Below, piece after piece: positions 1 to 8,600 of a stretch of DNA of 64,000 nucleotides. Each line of letters begins with the position of its first letter. Within the stretch, counting starts at the first letter, position 1. The DNA comes from Candidatus Schekmanbacteria bacterium (GTDB lineage Bacteria > Schekmanbacteria > GWA2-38-11 > J061). The notes under the pieces are model-generated. The model had not been told where the DNA came from. It did not search any database and was given only the letters and a program-made list of their open reading frames with translations. The stretch lies in the NCBI GenBank assembly GCA_016219965.1, contig JACRJM010000001.1, forward strand, positions 62,001 to 126,000. Direction: 5' to 3'. Position numbers and translations under genes: made by a program.

Positions 1-1029
1 ATAGCCGAGCTCATCAACTATAAGGTCCATTGGCGAGCGGTACAGAATCTCGAATGTTCCCTCTCTCAAAGCATGATCGAGGTCAATGGAGTAAGATGTG
101 GCAGAGTTTATTATCTCCTCGGGACGGTTATGAAGGGATATGAAAAGCCCTTTTTCTCCTTCTTCAAATCCTTCATTGAGAAACTGTATTCCCAGCGTCT
201 TTTTGCCGGTCCCGCTTGAGCCTGCTATGAGAGCCGTCTTCCCTTCCTGAATGCCGCCGCCCAGCATTCTGTCCAGGCCGCTTATTCCGGTGCTTAAGCG
301 TTTTATCATTCCTTTTGGTATGTCGCTTAAGTCATAGTTTTTAAGATAACATGAAGGGAATATATTTATTCCGCTTGTATCAAATATAAAAGAATGTTTT
401 CCTGAAATATAATCCTGTCCGCGTGATTTCAGTATTTCCATGAATCGCTCCCTTTTCCTGTCACCGCTCGGCTCATAGCTCAGCCTGATTACGGTATCGA
501 CAACATAGTCTTCAACAGAGGAAAGGTTTTCCTGCGGGGACAACAGCAATTCTCTTGTCAATATGGTCGCAGATTCCCTGGCAGAGACTGCATATATGAC
601 CTTGTTTACCATTTCACGGTAATCGTTCGCTGTCTCCGATATCCTTTTGAACTGTGTTATGGAATCAATGAATATCCTTTTTATGCCGAGCTTTTCGTAT
701 ATGCTGTTAAGATGGCTTTCAGGGTCTGAAAGCATGTCAAGAAGTGCCTTGGGGGATGTCTGTATTACATGGATGCTTCCTTCGCTTTCAAGCTTCTTCA
801 GGTCCCATCCATAGTTGACGGCGTCGCGGTAGAGCATCTTCGGCCTTTCCTCAAGGGTGACTATGATACCTTTTTCATTGAATTTGGTTGCGCCGCTGAC
901 AATGAACTGGAGTCCGAATGTTGTTTTGCCTGAGCCGGCAGGACCTTCAAGGAGTATGCAGTTGTCGCGTGGAACACCGCCGAGGAAGATGTCATCTAAC
1001 CCTGGTATACCTGAATAGAGAACTTCCAT
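1..1029 (-). CDS. KaiC-like RecA-fold ATPase, two domains (3' end off the window)
   Basis: The minus-strand frame opens with ATG at 1029 and has no stop down to position 1, giving 343 residues of a longer protein. It starts MEVLYSGIPGLDDIF, followed by a first Walker A (GPAGSGKTT, about residues 29-37). A second P-loop module, beginning STGISGLDRMLGGG, follows and has Walker A GSSGTGKK. Two tandem KaiC domains with this spacing are typical of the KaiC/RadA-like ATPases found widely in non-cyanobacterial bacteria, where they act in signalling rather than a clock. The ribosome site is unusual: the start is preceded by a run of nine G (C on the plus strand, 1032-1040). The gene lies 51 bp downstream of tilS on the same strand and may be cotranscribed with it. 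Family assignment is firm; the cellular role is not known. Confidence 0.85.
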   Translation of the reverse strand, partial: MEVLYSGIPGLDDIFLGGVPRDNCILLEGPAGSGKTTFGLQFIVSGATKFNEKGIIVTLEERPKMLYRDAVNYGWDLKKLESEGSIHVIQTSPKALLDMLSDPESHLNSIYEKLGIKRIFIDSITQFKRISETANDYREMVNKVIYAVSARESATILTRELLLSPQENLSSVEDYVVDTVIRLSYEPSGDRKRERFMEILKSRGQDYISGKHSFIFDTSGINIFPSCYLKNYDLSDIPKGMIKRLSTGISGLDRMLGGGIQEGKTALIAGSSGTGKKTLGIQFLNEGFEEGEKGLFISLHNRPEEIINSATSYSIDLDHALREGTFEILYRSPMDLIVDELGY

Positions 1030-1045
1030 AACCCCCCCCCGCTAC
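1027..1045 (-). promoter_or_regulatory. Ribosome binding site made of a G9 homopolymer
   Basis: On the minus strand the kaiC-like start codon is preceded at 3 bp by nine consecutive G (plus-strand C9 at 1032-1040). The run would pair with the anti-Shine-Dalgarno and is the only plausible ribosome site. Its homopolymer nature makes its length prone to change. Confidence 0.5.
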
Positions 1046-1080
1046 ATTAATAACATTTTATAGAAATGAAGACTATAAAA

Positions 1081-2481
1081 TCAAGAGATTATCTTAAGCT
1101 GAAGTACACGAGTGGTTTTATCATCAACTTTGAAATGTTCGCTTATCCTGAAACCACCTACCCATATAATATCATCACCTGAAAGAAAAATGGGTACTTT
1201 ATTCCTTTTGTGACGGGGAAATTTTATGTCCACAAAAAAATCCTGTAGCTTTTTCTTTCCTCTGAATCCGAGCGGGGAAAAAAAGTCTCCTTTTTCCCGT
1301 CCTCTTATTTTTAATGGAAGCTTGAGTTTTCCGAGATCAATGAGAGCTGTATCAGAATCTGTTTTTAATGTCTTAAGGTCTTTCCGCTCTAATATCTTAC
1401 CCTCGATTGTAATGCCCAACTTTTCAAGTGAGGTCTCTCCCGGAGGGGTGAAATAAACCTCAATCCCATTTACAGTTGACTTTCCTGTTTCTGCCGAGAA
1501 CATTATCTTCTCATAATTGTTTGTTACCCTTACTCCTCCCGGCAGGTGGAGCATATCTCCGGGATTGGAATAAGAAATGAAGTCTATAATCTTTTTTATG
1601 TGAGCGCTTGTTATCCTTGTCCACGGTTTTTTGAATGCAGACAGGATACCGGCTACTGCTCTTCCGGCAATCGCTTTATCAACCGATGATAATGCGCTTT
1701 TCTCAACTTCAATCTCAACTTCCCCCTTTGGCTTTATCCAGTCATCTTTAAATCTCTGAGCCTCTTTTTTTATGAATTCATCTTCAATAGATGCAATCTC
1801 CATTGTCCTTTGCATTGATTCGTAAAAAGATGGAGCTAATTCAGAAATGACCGGGATGAGTTTTCTTCTTATCCGGTTCCTGATAAAATTGTCAGACAAG
1901 TTGCTTGAATCTGAGATGAAGTCTATTTTAGCTTCTCTAAGATAACTGCGGATATCATAAGCTCTTATATTGATTAATGGCCTTATTATCTTAAGCGTTT
2001 TGTTGTATGGAGAAATTCCCGTAAGTCCTGACACGCTTGTGCCGCGCAACAGGTTTATAAAGAATGTCTCTATACGGTCATCTAACGTGTGCCCTGTTGC
2101 GATCTTATCTGCCCCTGTTTTTTCCGCAGTTTCCTGAAAGAATTTTAGCCTTGCATAATGGCAGGCAGACTCAAGGGAAGTCTTGAGTCTCTTTTTCTCT
2201 TCCATGCCGTTTATTCTTCCAAATGTCCCTTCAATGCCAAGAGTGCCGGCTATATCCCTTACGAATGCCTCATCCCTGTCGCTTTCATCTCCTCTCAGAG
2301 AATGATTGAGGTGGGCTATATGGAGCTTAAGATTTAAAGGTTCCCTGAAATATGAATTCAATGCATGAAGGAGAAAGACAGAATCTGCACCACCTGAAAC
2401 GGCAATGACGATTGTTTCTTCCGGCTCGATCAGGCTGTATTGAGATAGAGCCTCTCTGATTTTGGAAATGATATGGTCCAT
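1081..2481 (-). CDS. tilS: tRNA(Ile)-lysidine synthase TilS
   Basis: A 466-aa PP-loop ATPase. TilS converts C34 of the CAU-anticodon tRNA-Ile2 to lysidine, so that the tRNA reads AUA and is charged with isoleucine. The N-terminal domain carries the PP-loop SGGADS at residues 29-34, followed by HLNHSLRG and the conserved ATGHTLDDRIETFFINLLRG stretch. The C-terminal part, with ...GFRGKKKLQDFFVD..., matches the TilS C-terminal domain of the longer (E. coli-like) form, and the length suits that form. The start ATG at 2481 lies 13 bp from the end of a CAU-anticodon tRNA gene on the same strand, so tRNA and enzyme probably share a transcript. The kaiC-like gene follows. Confidence 0.95.
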   Translation of the reverse strand: MDHIISKIREALSQYSLIEPEETIVIAVSGGADSVFLLHALNSYFREPLNLKLHIAHLNHSLRGDESDRDEAFVRDIAGTLGIEGTFGRINGMEEKKRLKTSLESACHYARLKFFQETAEKTGADKIATGHTLDDRIETFFINLLRGTSVSGLTGISPYNKTLKIIRPLINIRAYDIRSYLREAKIDFISDSSNLSDNFIRNRIRRKLIPVISELAPSFYESMQRTMEIASIEDEFIKKEAQRFKDDWIKPKGEVEIEVEKSALSSVDKAIAGRAVAGILSAFKKPWTRITSAHIKKIIDFISYSNPGDMLHLPGGVRVTNNYEKIMFSAETGKSTVNGIEVYFTPPGETSLEKLGITIEGKILERKDLKTLKTDSDTALIDLGKLKLPLKIRGREKGDFFSPLGFRGKKKLQDFFVDIKFPRHKRNKVPIFLSGDDIIWVGGFRISEHFKVDDKTTRVLQLKIIS

Positions 2482-2494
2482 TTAAATGAAAAAA

Positions 2495-2568
2495 TAGCGG
2501 TGCAGGGAATCGAACCCCGGACACTGCGGATATGAACCGCATGCTCTAACCATCTGAGCTACACCGCC
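2495..2568 (-). tRNA. tRNA with CAU anticodon (Met elongator most likely; Ile2 possible)
   Basis: The minus strand folds into a full cloverleaf. The acceptor is GGCGGTG with CACCGCT, which makes the first pair a G-U wobble. The D stem is GCTC/GAGC, the anticodon stem TGCGG/CCGCA with loop TTCATAT, and the T arm CGGGG-TTCGATT-CCCTG. The anticodon is CAU and no CCA is encoded. The E. coli tRNA-Ile2 determinants C4-G69 and C5-G68 are absent (here G4-C69 and G5-C68), which favours elongator methionine. Because CAU is also the substrate anticodon of TilS, encoded 13 bp downstream, an Ile2 identity is not excluded. Confidence 0.92.
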
Positions 2569-2570
2569 CT

Positions 2571-2699
2571 GCAAAATGCAAAATCTGGCATTATACTTCG
2601 TCAGTGTCCGGTTCGCAAATGCTCACATACGGAAAAGTATGCTCCGCTTTGCTTACCGTCCACTTCCTCGTCTTCCGCTCAGATTTTGCATTTGCGGAA
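2571..2699. repeat. Imperfect inverted repeat around the tRNA promoter
   Basis: GCAAAATGCAAAATCTG (from 2571) recurs in inverted orientation at about 2683-2699 as CAGATTTTGCATTTGC, framing about 95 bp that contain the tRNA promoter. Inside it, GCAAA...CATAC/GTATG...TTTGC (2616-2656) could form a further hairpin. No coding content is convincing here. Confidence 0.45.
2590..2618 (-). promoter_or_regulatory. Sigma70-type promoter of the tRNA-tilS unit
   Basis: On the minus strand TTGCGA (2613-2618) and a perfect TATAAT (2590-2595) are separated by exactly 17 bp. The -10 box ends 21 bp before the first base of the tRNA. This is the best promoter match in the region and would serve the tRNA and probably tilS. 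Confidence 0.7.
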
Positions 2700-2785
2700 A
2701 ACAGGGTTTTTCTAAAGGACGATACGGTATAAAATTTGCAACGGAAGTCTAAAGTTTTAAAGGCAAAAGTCAAGGAGATATTGAG

Positions 2786-2817
2786 AAATAAAAAAGCCCC
2801 GATTTTGCATCGGGGCT
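2786..2817 (-). terminator. Rho-independent terminator of the 2840-3484 gene
   Basis: Read on the minus strand, a 9-bp perfect stem AGCCCCGAT/ATCGGGGCT (2809-2817 with 2795-2803) and a 5-nt loop are followed directly by a run of T. It lies 22 bp after the stop codon of the minus-strand secreted-protein gene. Confidence 0.9.
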
Positions 2818-2839
2818 CCAAAAAGTCTTTTTAATTTTC

Positions 2840-3484
2840 TTATTCTGTTACAGTGAGAGTCCCTGAAATTGTCTCAACTACTTTGGTTCCCTTCTTAAGG
2901 AATGCATTCGCTGCTTCTAATGAATAATTATATGTGCCCACTTCCTGTCCTATTGTCCCGATAGCATCACTCTCCAATGTGCCAACAAGGATTTCAGAAT
3001 CGATTTTTATTCCCTTGTTCCCTGCTTTTGCGAATGAGCCTGTTGCAGGATTAAAACTTACCTCTGCGACAGGATTACCATTTGAATCTGTTCCTTCAGC
3101 TTTAAAGCTTCCTGCTACTACCTGTACTTTTGTGATTTTGGTGCCAGCTGAGTTCACTGTTATCTTGACTTTTCCTGTGATTGTAACTTCTCTTGAATCA
3201 CCTGTGGAAGCAAATTTCATTTCAAGGTTAGCCGTTGTTGTTGTCTTCTTGTTCCTGAGCGTACCAAAATTCATGGTAAGCACTGGGCGGCTGCCTGCAG
3301 GCTGAGAGATATTGGCAATGATTGTTTTGTCTGTTACGCCGGAAAGGCTAAGAGTTGTGGTGCCATTTTTAATATTTTTAATAACAAAATAACTGTTTTT
3401 TGCAAAGGCATCTGAACTTGAAAATGTGAATACAACACCGATCGCAAGCGCTAATAAAAGAACCAGACTTTTTCTTCTCATCAT
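2840..3484 (-). CDS. Secreted protein of unknown function
   Basis: Encodes 214 aa from ATG at 3484. This start follows AGGGAGGAAA at ideal spacing. An upstream in-frame ATG would extend the protein by 16 residues but has no ribosome site and would bury the signal peptide. MMRRKSLVLLLALAIG...SSSDAFA is a clear Sec signal peptide with cleavage after about residue 29. The mature part is rich in Thr, Val, Ile and Gly, with alternating hydrophobic stretches typical of an all-beta fold (e.g. LEMKFASTGDSREVTITGKVKI). It has no cysteine and no anchor. I do not recognise a family. It is monocistronic, with its own terminator, and is probably periplasmic or extracellular. Confidence 0.75.
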   Translation of the reverse strand: MMRRKSLVLLLALAIGVVFTFSSSDAFAKNSYFVIKNIKNGTTTLSLSGVTDKTIIANISQPAGSRPVLTMNFGTLRNKKTTTTANLEMKFASTGDSREVTITGKVKITVNSAGTKITKVQVVAGSFKAEGTDSNGNPVAEVSFNPATGSFAKAGNKGIKIDSEILVGTLESDAIGTIGQEVGTYNYSLEAANAFLKKGTKVVETISGTLTVTE

Positions 3485-3958
3485 TTTCCTCCCTAATAAT
3501 TTTTTAATATGGCTTACTTTATAAAATAACATTGCCTAATAAACAACAACTTCTTTTTACCACCCCCCTTTAAAATGTTCTTCAATATTTATTTCAATAA
3601 AAGGAAATTTGAAATGTTGTTTTAAAAATATGCATTTTTTTAAAATTTTGCCACACTTTAATTTTAACAATTCTATTCCTGCACATTATTATTCTTATGT
3701 CAAGTCCATTATAAATAATAAAACTTTATGTCAATTAGTGTTGTGCATATAGCATAGAATGAAATATTGCAAAATTTTAAACAACAATAAATTTCGTATT
3801 CCATGCTGTCAAGGCGTTTTTTAATTGCGAAGGTATTTTCCTGTTGACGCTATTAGCTTTTTTATGATAGCGAAACAGGCTTCCGGCGCTCCCTTCAAAA
3901 CCTTATTATACATGGTGGGACAGAGGGGCTTTTATATATATAAAATGGAAGGAAACGT
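3485..3958. other. AT-rich divergent intergenic region
   Basis: About 470 bp separate two divergently transcribed secreted-protein genes. The stretch is strongly AT-rich with several A and T runs and should hold promoters for both sides. I see no convincing gene, RNA or long repeat. A short alternating TATATATATAAAA tract sits just before the ribosome site of the plus-strand gene. Confidence 0.5.
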
Positions 3959-5035
3959 TTGGTACTCCGACAACTCCGTTATTATTTGTTGATAGTTTTG
4001 GTAATGATTACCGGTATTATTGCACTTCCTTTTACCGGCAATGCCATGGAACCTCCCGGAAAGCATTTTTCTCTCCAGCTTGACACTCCTATGGCTTACT
4101 CCCTCGGCAAGGGCGTTCTTGAGTTCACCCTCTTTACCGAGGCGATGAATGATACTATTGATGTTTTTGATTTTAAGCAACGCTCAGCAGGAGATAACCT
4201 TGACCTCAAATCCCTTGGAAATTTTGGAAACTATCAAAATTACGGCGGGATTTTTAATTTCGGACTTACCGACAGGATAATGCTGTCAGTGAAACTTGAG
4301 TTCCCCAAGATAGATTACGGTATTGATGACCTCGATATTACGAGGTTAAATGCAGGGCTTAAATGGACTTTCATGGAGGAAGACAACGTCCTTCCCGCGC
4401 TTGCCATTGGAGCAGGTTACAGGAATGACCGCGGGGACAATATAAAGAGACGCTTTAGTTCAATAACTATTAATGCTGAGGGCACTGAGCTTAACTTTAA
4501 TTTTACCAATCCACAGACAATTACCATAAGCGGCGTAAAAGATGAGACGTTTATGGTAAACCTCTATGCAAGCAAGTATCTTTTTAATGACTTTGCAGTA
4601 CATACTTTTGCAGGCTACGGCAAAACAAATGTCACGTCAGACTTTTCAACTTCCCTGAAAATAGACAAGGTTCAGAACCTGCTCAAGAACCTTGAGTATG
4701 ACGAGGATGATTTTACGATAGGCCTTGGTTTCCATTATAAAATAACTGACTGGATGGTGCTTAACGGGAATTACAGGTTTGTCTACCTTGACCGCGACAT
4801 AGATAGTGAGATAAGCAGCGGAGAGAAAAGGAATGACATAGTTGATGTAAAACTGAATTTCATCCTTGGAAAATATATTTCAATGACACTTGACGGCAAA
4901 TATTTGAGACACAATTTTGTCGGAGAGATACCTTTTATTTATAACAAATTCACCGCAAAACAGTCATCCCATGAATACGGCTACGCCGGAGTCGGTTTTA
5001 CAGTTCATTACGACTATACAGACCTTTTTGAATAA
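3959..5035 (+). CDS. Putative outer-membrane beta-barrel protein
   Basis: Encodes 358 aa from TTG at 3959, which has AAGGAA six bases upstream; a later in-frame ATG (about 4004) is the alternative. Residues 1-29 (MVLRQLRYYLLIVLVMITG...TGNA) look like a Sec signal peptide. The rest is a series of amphipathic strands with aromatic girdle residues (GNFGNYQNYGGIFNFGL, MVLNGNYRFVYLDRDID, YGYAGVGFTVHYDYTDLFE). It ends in a hydrophobic strand with a terminal aromatic (F-E), as in outer-membrane barrels. No catalytic motif is visible. A porin-like or assembly-related barrel is inferred from pattern only. Confidence 0.65.
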   Translation: MVLRQLRYYLLIVLVMITGIIALPFTGNAMEPPGKHFSLQLDTPMAYSLGKGVLEFTLFTEAMNDTIDVFDFKQRSAGDNLDLKSLGNFGNYQNYGGIFNFGLTDRIMLSVKLEFPKIDYGIDDLDITRLNAGLKWTFMEEDNVLPALAIGAGYRNDRGDNIKRRFSSITINAEGTELNFNFTNPQTITISGVKDETFMVNLYASKYLFNDFAVHTFAGYGKTNVTSDFSTSLKIDKVQNLLKNLEYDEDDFTIGLGFHYKITDWMVLNGNYRFVYLDRDIDSEISSGEKRNDIVDVKLNFILGKYISMTLDGKYLRHNFVGEIPFIYNKFTAKQSSHEYGYAGVGFTVHYDYTDLFE

Positions 5036-5262
5036 AAACTAAAAACGTTCTTATTTTCCCTTGACATAATTTATAATATTGTTAGTTAGAGTAACTATAT
5101 AGCTGCTGCTGTGAAAAGTGGATATCACACTTTGATTATTGTTAATGCCGGACCTATTTCTGATGGGAAATAAAAGCAGAAGGGTCATGTGCAAAAAAAG
5201 GAAATATAGGAATAAAATGGAAAATAATAATCTTCACTAAATGTATAATATAGGGGAGGGCA

Positions 5263-5418
5263 ATGGGAAAAGATAAAGAAACCAAAATCAATAAGTCCGA
5301 AAAAGAGAAGGAAAGAAAAAAGAAATTCTCAGAGCCTGAATTATTCGTATATGATAATCTGAGCGACATCACACTGTTTACAACTGCATCCAATGCAACA
5401 GGTACGTCATTTTTCTGA
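5263..5418 (+). CDS. Small peptide 1, putative RiPP-type precursor (51 aa)
   Basis: ATG at 5263 follows a strong AGGGGAGGG ribosome site. The N-terminal half is highly charged (MGKDKETKINKSEKEKERKK). The C-terminal half reads EPELFVYDNLSDITLFT followed by TASNATGTSFF. The block P-x-L-x-V-Y-x-x-L-x-D-I-T-L resembles the leader motif of 'lasso RiPP family leader peptide-containing' proteins (PxLxxYGxLxxLT), and the short polar tail would be the core. A paralogue follows 62 bp downstream with the same arrangement. No maturation enzyme (PqqD-like RRE, B1/B2, radical SAM) is adjacent. That this is a gene is well supported by the ribosome site and the conserved paralogue; its being a RiPP precursor is inference. 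Confidence 0.7.
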   Translation: MGKDKETKINKSEKEKERKKKFSEPELFVYDNLSDITLFTTASNATGTSFF

Positions 5419-5480
5419 TGATGTTCTTTATTTGTTTTTTTGCAGGAACTAAAACAATTTTATATGTTCCATGAAAGATT

Positions 5481-5642
5481 ATGAAAAAAAATAAAAAAGA
5501 AAATCAGAAAATCCCATTGGAAAGAAAATCCGAATCAGGAAAAAAACAATTCCATGAACCATCTATCAGGGTTTACAGCAAACTCGAAGACATAACACTT
5601 TTCACCTCAGTGTCCAATGTTAGCGGGACTACGTTCTTTTAA
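5481..5642 (+). CDS. Small peptide 2, paralogue of the 5263 peptide (53 aa)
   Basis: ATG at 5481; the ribosome site is weak (AAAGATT). The peptide begins MKKNKKENQKIPLERKSESG and ends EPSIRVYSKLEDITLFT then SVSNVSGTTFF. Against peptide 1, EP-x-x-x-VY-x-x-L-x-DITLFT-x-x-SN-x-x-GT-x-FF is conserved, while the N-terminal halves share only their lysine-rich composition. Conservation restricted to the C-terminal 28 residues, with the last two being FF in both, argues for selection on this segment. The gene sits 47 bp before the large lipoprotein gene and probably shares its transcript. Confidence 0.7.
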   Translation: MKKNKKENQKIPLERKSESGKKQFHEPSIRVYSKLEDITLFTSVSNVSGTTFF

Positions 5643-5689
5643 TATAAATATGACAGTTGAAAATAAAGAATTTATTTTAGGGGGAGGTT

Positions 5690-8600
5690 ATGAAAAATAA
5701 GTCCGGATTATTTGTTAAGTTCTCAATATTTTGTTTGTCTTTGGCGGTGATACTCTCTGCCTGCGGAGGCGGGGGAGGTAGCGGAGGAAGCGGAGGAGCT
5801 GATTCCTCAAAGGGGAATGTCAAGACTTCATCGAATAAGTCTATACCCTATGGGACCTTCCGTGCTGATGTTAACGCTGCGACTGGAACAATCACTTTTT
5901 CATACCCTGACAGCAAAAGCTCAAAAAGGCGTTCTGCAAGGAAGAATTATTCAGATAATTGGCCAAATGATACCAGCACTCCGGGGCAGAATGTTACACT
6001 TGCAAGCAGCGGTGGGAGCTGGGATGGCACAAATAAAATATTGTCAGGCAATGTCACAATAACCAACAATACGGCTGATACTTTTTATGCAACCCATGTA
6101 GTTATAACATCTGTTTCAGGGGGTGCTTCGGCTTTAAATGAAAACGGCTATGACCCTGATGGCTATGCTTTTTTTAACCATGCCCCTAATGGTGAGAAAA
6201 TAGCCCCGGCCGGCACAGGTTCTGCTGTTAATTGGAAATTTTCTAATCCCTCATCTGTCGATTTTACAATAATAGGCAAAGTCTATGCGGACAACTGGCA
6301 TCAGATAGCAGGTCCGGGTGTAAGCTTTGGCTGGGACAATGCGACAGCAGAAGATGCAACGGATACAGTGGACAACTTTTTCTTTAACAGTGTAGAGAAC
6401 TATAATGGTAAGGTTTATGGTGTAATAGGGAAGATGGACCGTCCAAACCGTGATGATTCAGTCAATACCCGCACCGGCGGAGAGGTTTGGGAATATGACC
6501 CGACATCAACTAATTTTACTCAGGTAAACAGCGACGGGTGGGCCAATATATCTACTGACAGTCATGCTGGTGTTTTGAACACTATGTTTAACAACTGGGG
6601 CGGTGCGACGACTGTATATAACGGCAATCTTTATGTGACCGGCGGCAAGCATAACTTCCTTGGTGGCGTAGAAGACAGGATGAATGACGGCGGTGACCTT
6701 TTCAGATATAACGGAAGTACCTGGACAAAGGTATATACAAATACAGATGCCAATGCGTTATATAATGTTTTTAGTTTTGACGGCAGTATATTTGCAGGTA
6801 CCATAGGAGCAGGTTACGGCAGAACATGGCTTTCAAGCAATCAGGATGCAGACCTTGCCTATTCTATAACAGGTGATGCCGGCACATGGATACTTGTCAT
6901 GACAGATGCCTTTAATGATGATTGCCCGCAGCTCGCTGCTAATAATCCCGGCAAAAGAATTGGCGGCGCGATTTTAGGCGGCGGAACAGTTAAACTTCTT
7001 GATGGCTCGACGCACGGATATACCGGGAAAGGCGGCGGTACAGCTAAGCCCGGTGTTGTCCTTTATATAGCAGATACACAAAATGGCGGAGGCGGAGGTC
7101 GTCTTGAAAGCCAATGGACGCTTGCCAATGATTTTACTTCTGATGATGCATCATCAATCGCAATAACAGCAGTAACACAGCCGTGGAATTCAGGGAGTGC
7201 TGAGTATTCTCTTACCATAAGCGGTACGACCCTTACACCCCATGCCCATGCTCATCATTTCGCGCCTATAACCCATTTAGGGGTAGAACAGGTAAATGTC
7301 ACTGTAATTGACAATACGACAAACCAGCTAATTGTTGGTCTCCACGCAGGAGGATTTACACCAACAACAAGTGATACTATCAGACTTACCACCGGCAACA
7401 ATGAGCGCGGCTGGGGTGAGACAGGAAATGCTACAAGTTCCCAGCTTTATGTATTTACTCCATCACGTGAAGGAGCAGCCGGAACTCAGGAGCAGTTATG
7501 GCTGTTATCATCAAACCTGCCTCAGGGAGTTGGTCCATACATAAATGCAGGCGGTGAGCTGTTTACAGTGAAGAATATGCAGTCTAATAACAGAACGAAT
7601 GACAGTGACTGGATAAGAAGGATGGATAGTTTCAGTATTACAAGTGAGTATGGATATGCGACACCATCAACATCAGGCGGCACAAACAAAGGAGGCACTG
7701 TAATATCTCCTGTTCCTGTTTATGCAGGTTTTGATGCAGGGATAGATCCAAGTAGCCCCAACGATGCTTACGGAAGGAGCGAATTTACAATATTTCCGGG
7801 AACCCATCAGGGTTGGATGTATGTGACAGTCCAGCCATTCCAGAGGATTAGCTCTGGCTGCCGTATGTATAAGACAGCAGATGGTGTGAACTGGATAACA
7901 GTTACAACAGATGGTTTTGGCGACAGCCAACTGGTCATAAAGAATTACACATCTGTAGGCGGGAAGCTTTATGGAGGCGGCGGCAGGCTTGCAAGCAATG
8001 ATGCGCTTTGTGTTAAGAGTCAATTATGGCCATCGCCGGGGCAGTGGATATCAAGCGGTGCTATAACACCGAGTGATAGCACTTATTTCTTACAACCGGC
8101 TGGTGCATTCCCGTCTCCGTCAGCAGAGTATCCCACAGCTGGCACACTTTTGCTTCAGGCAAGGACCCCCCTCGGTGAGCCTGTTCTGCTGAGTTACATT
8201 TATTCTGAGAAGGTGACCTATACTTCTAACAGGGTAGCAACAGCAGCAACCCTTACGAATGCACTTTCAGCAAACAATGGATACCTTGGAAGGACTCTGT
8301 GGGCTACTGACACGACATTAGTTCTAAGCAACATACCCGGAAATCTTGGGCTTGATACAAGCAAGGGAGGAGTCTGCGTAGAAAGTGAAATAATTACCTA
8401 TGACGGTGTTTCAGGGAGCACTCTTGGAACCCTAACGCGGAGCGGCACTGTTGTACATCCCGACTACTCAGGAGTTGGCAATCACAACAAGGGAGCGCCT
8501 GTGTTCAGGACAACGAGGATAGGTACAACTGAAGTAGGACGTAACGACGGGATTGCCGGAGTACCATACAGTATTGTACTGGGTGGTACTGTTGCAGATA

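Noticed and set aside
1-1029. Circadian clock kaiC
   Set aside because: No kaiA or kaiB nearby; two-domain KaiC-like ATPases are widespread in bacteria without a clock.
2591-2821. Minus-strand open frame of 76 codons between the tRNA and the terminator
   Set aside because: It spans the tRNA promoter, a hairpin and the terminator stem, has no ribosome site and no family-like composition.
5061-5077. TTGACA and TATAAT before the small-peptide genes as one promoter
   Set aside because: The two boxes are only 5 bp apart and cannot form a single sigma70 promoter; no better partner was found for either.
5154-5393. Minus-strand open frame opposite small peptide 1
   Set aside because: It is the antisense of the peptide gene, whose ribosome site and paralogue support the plus strand.
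7673-8023. 116-codon minus-strand frame inside the lipoprotein gene
   Set aside because: Shadow of a repetitive coding sequence; no start context and the plus-strand protein is continuous.
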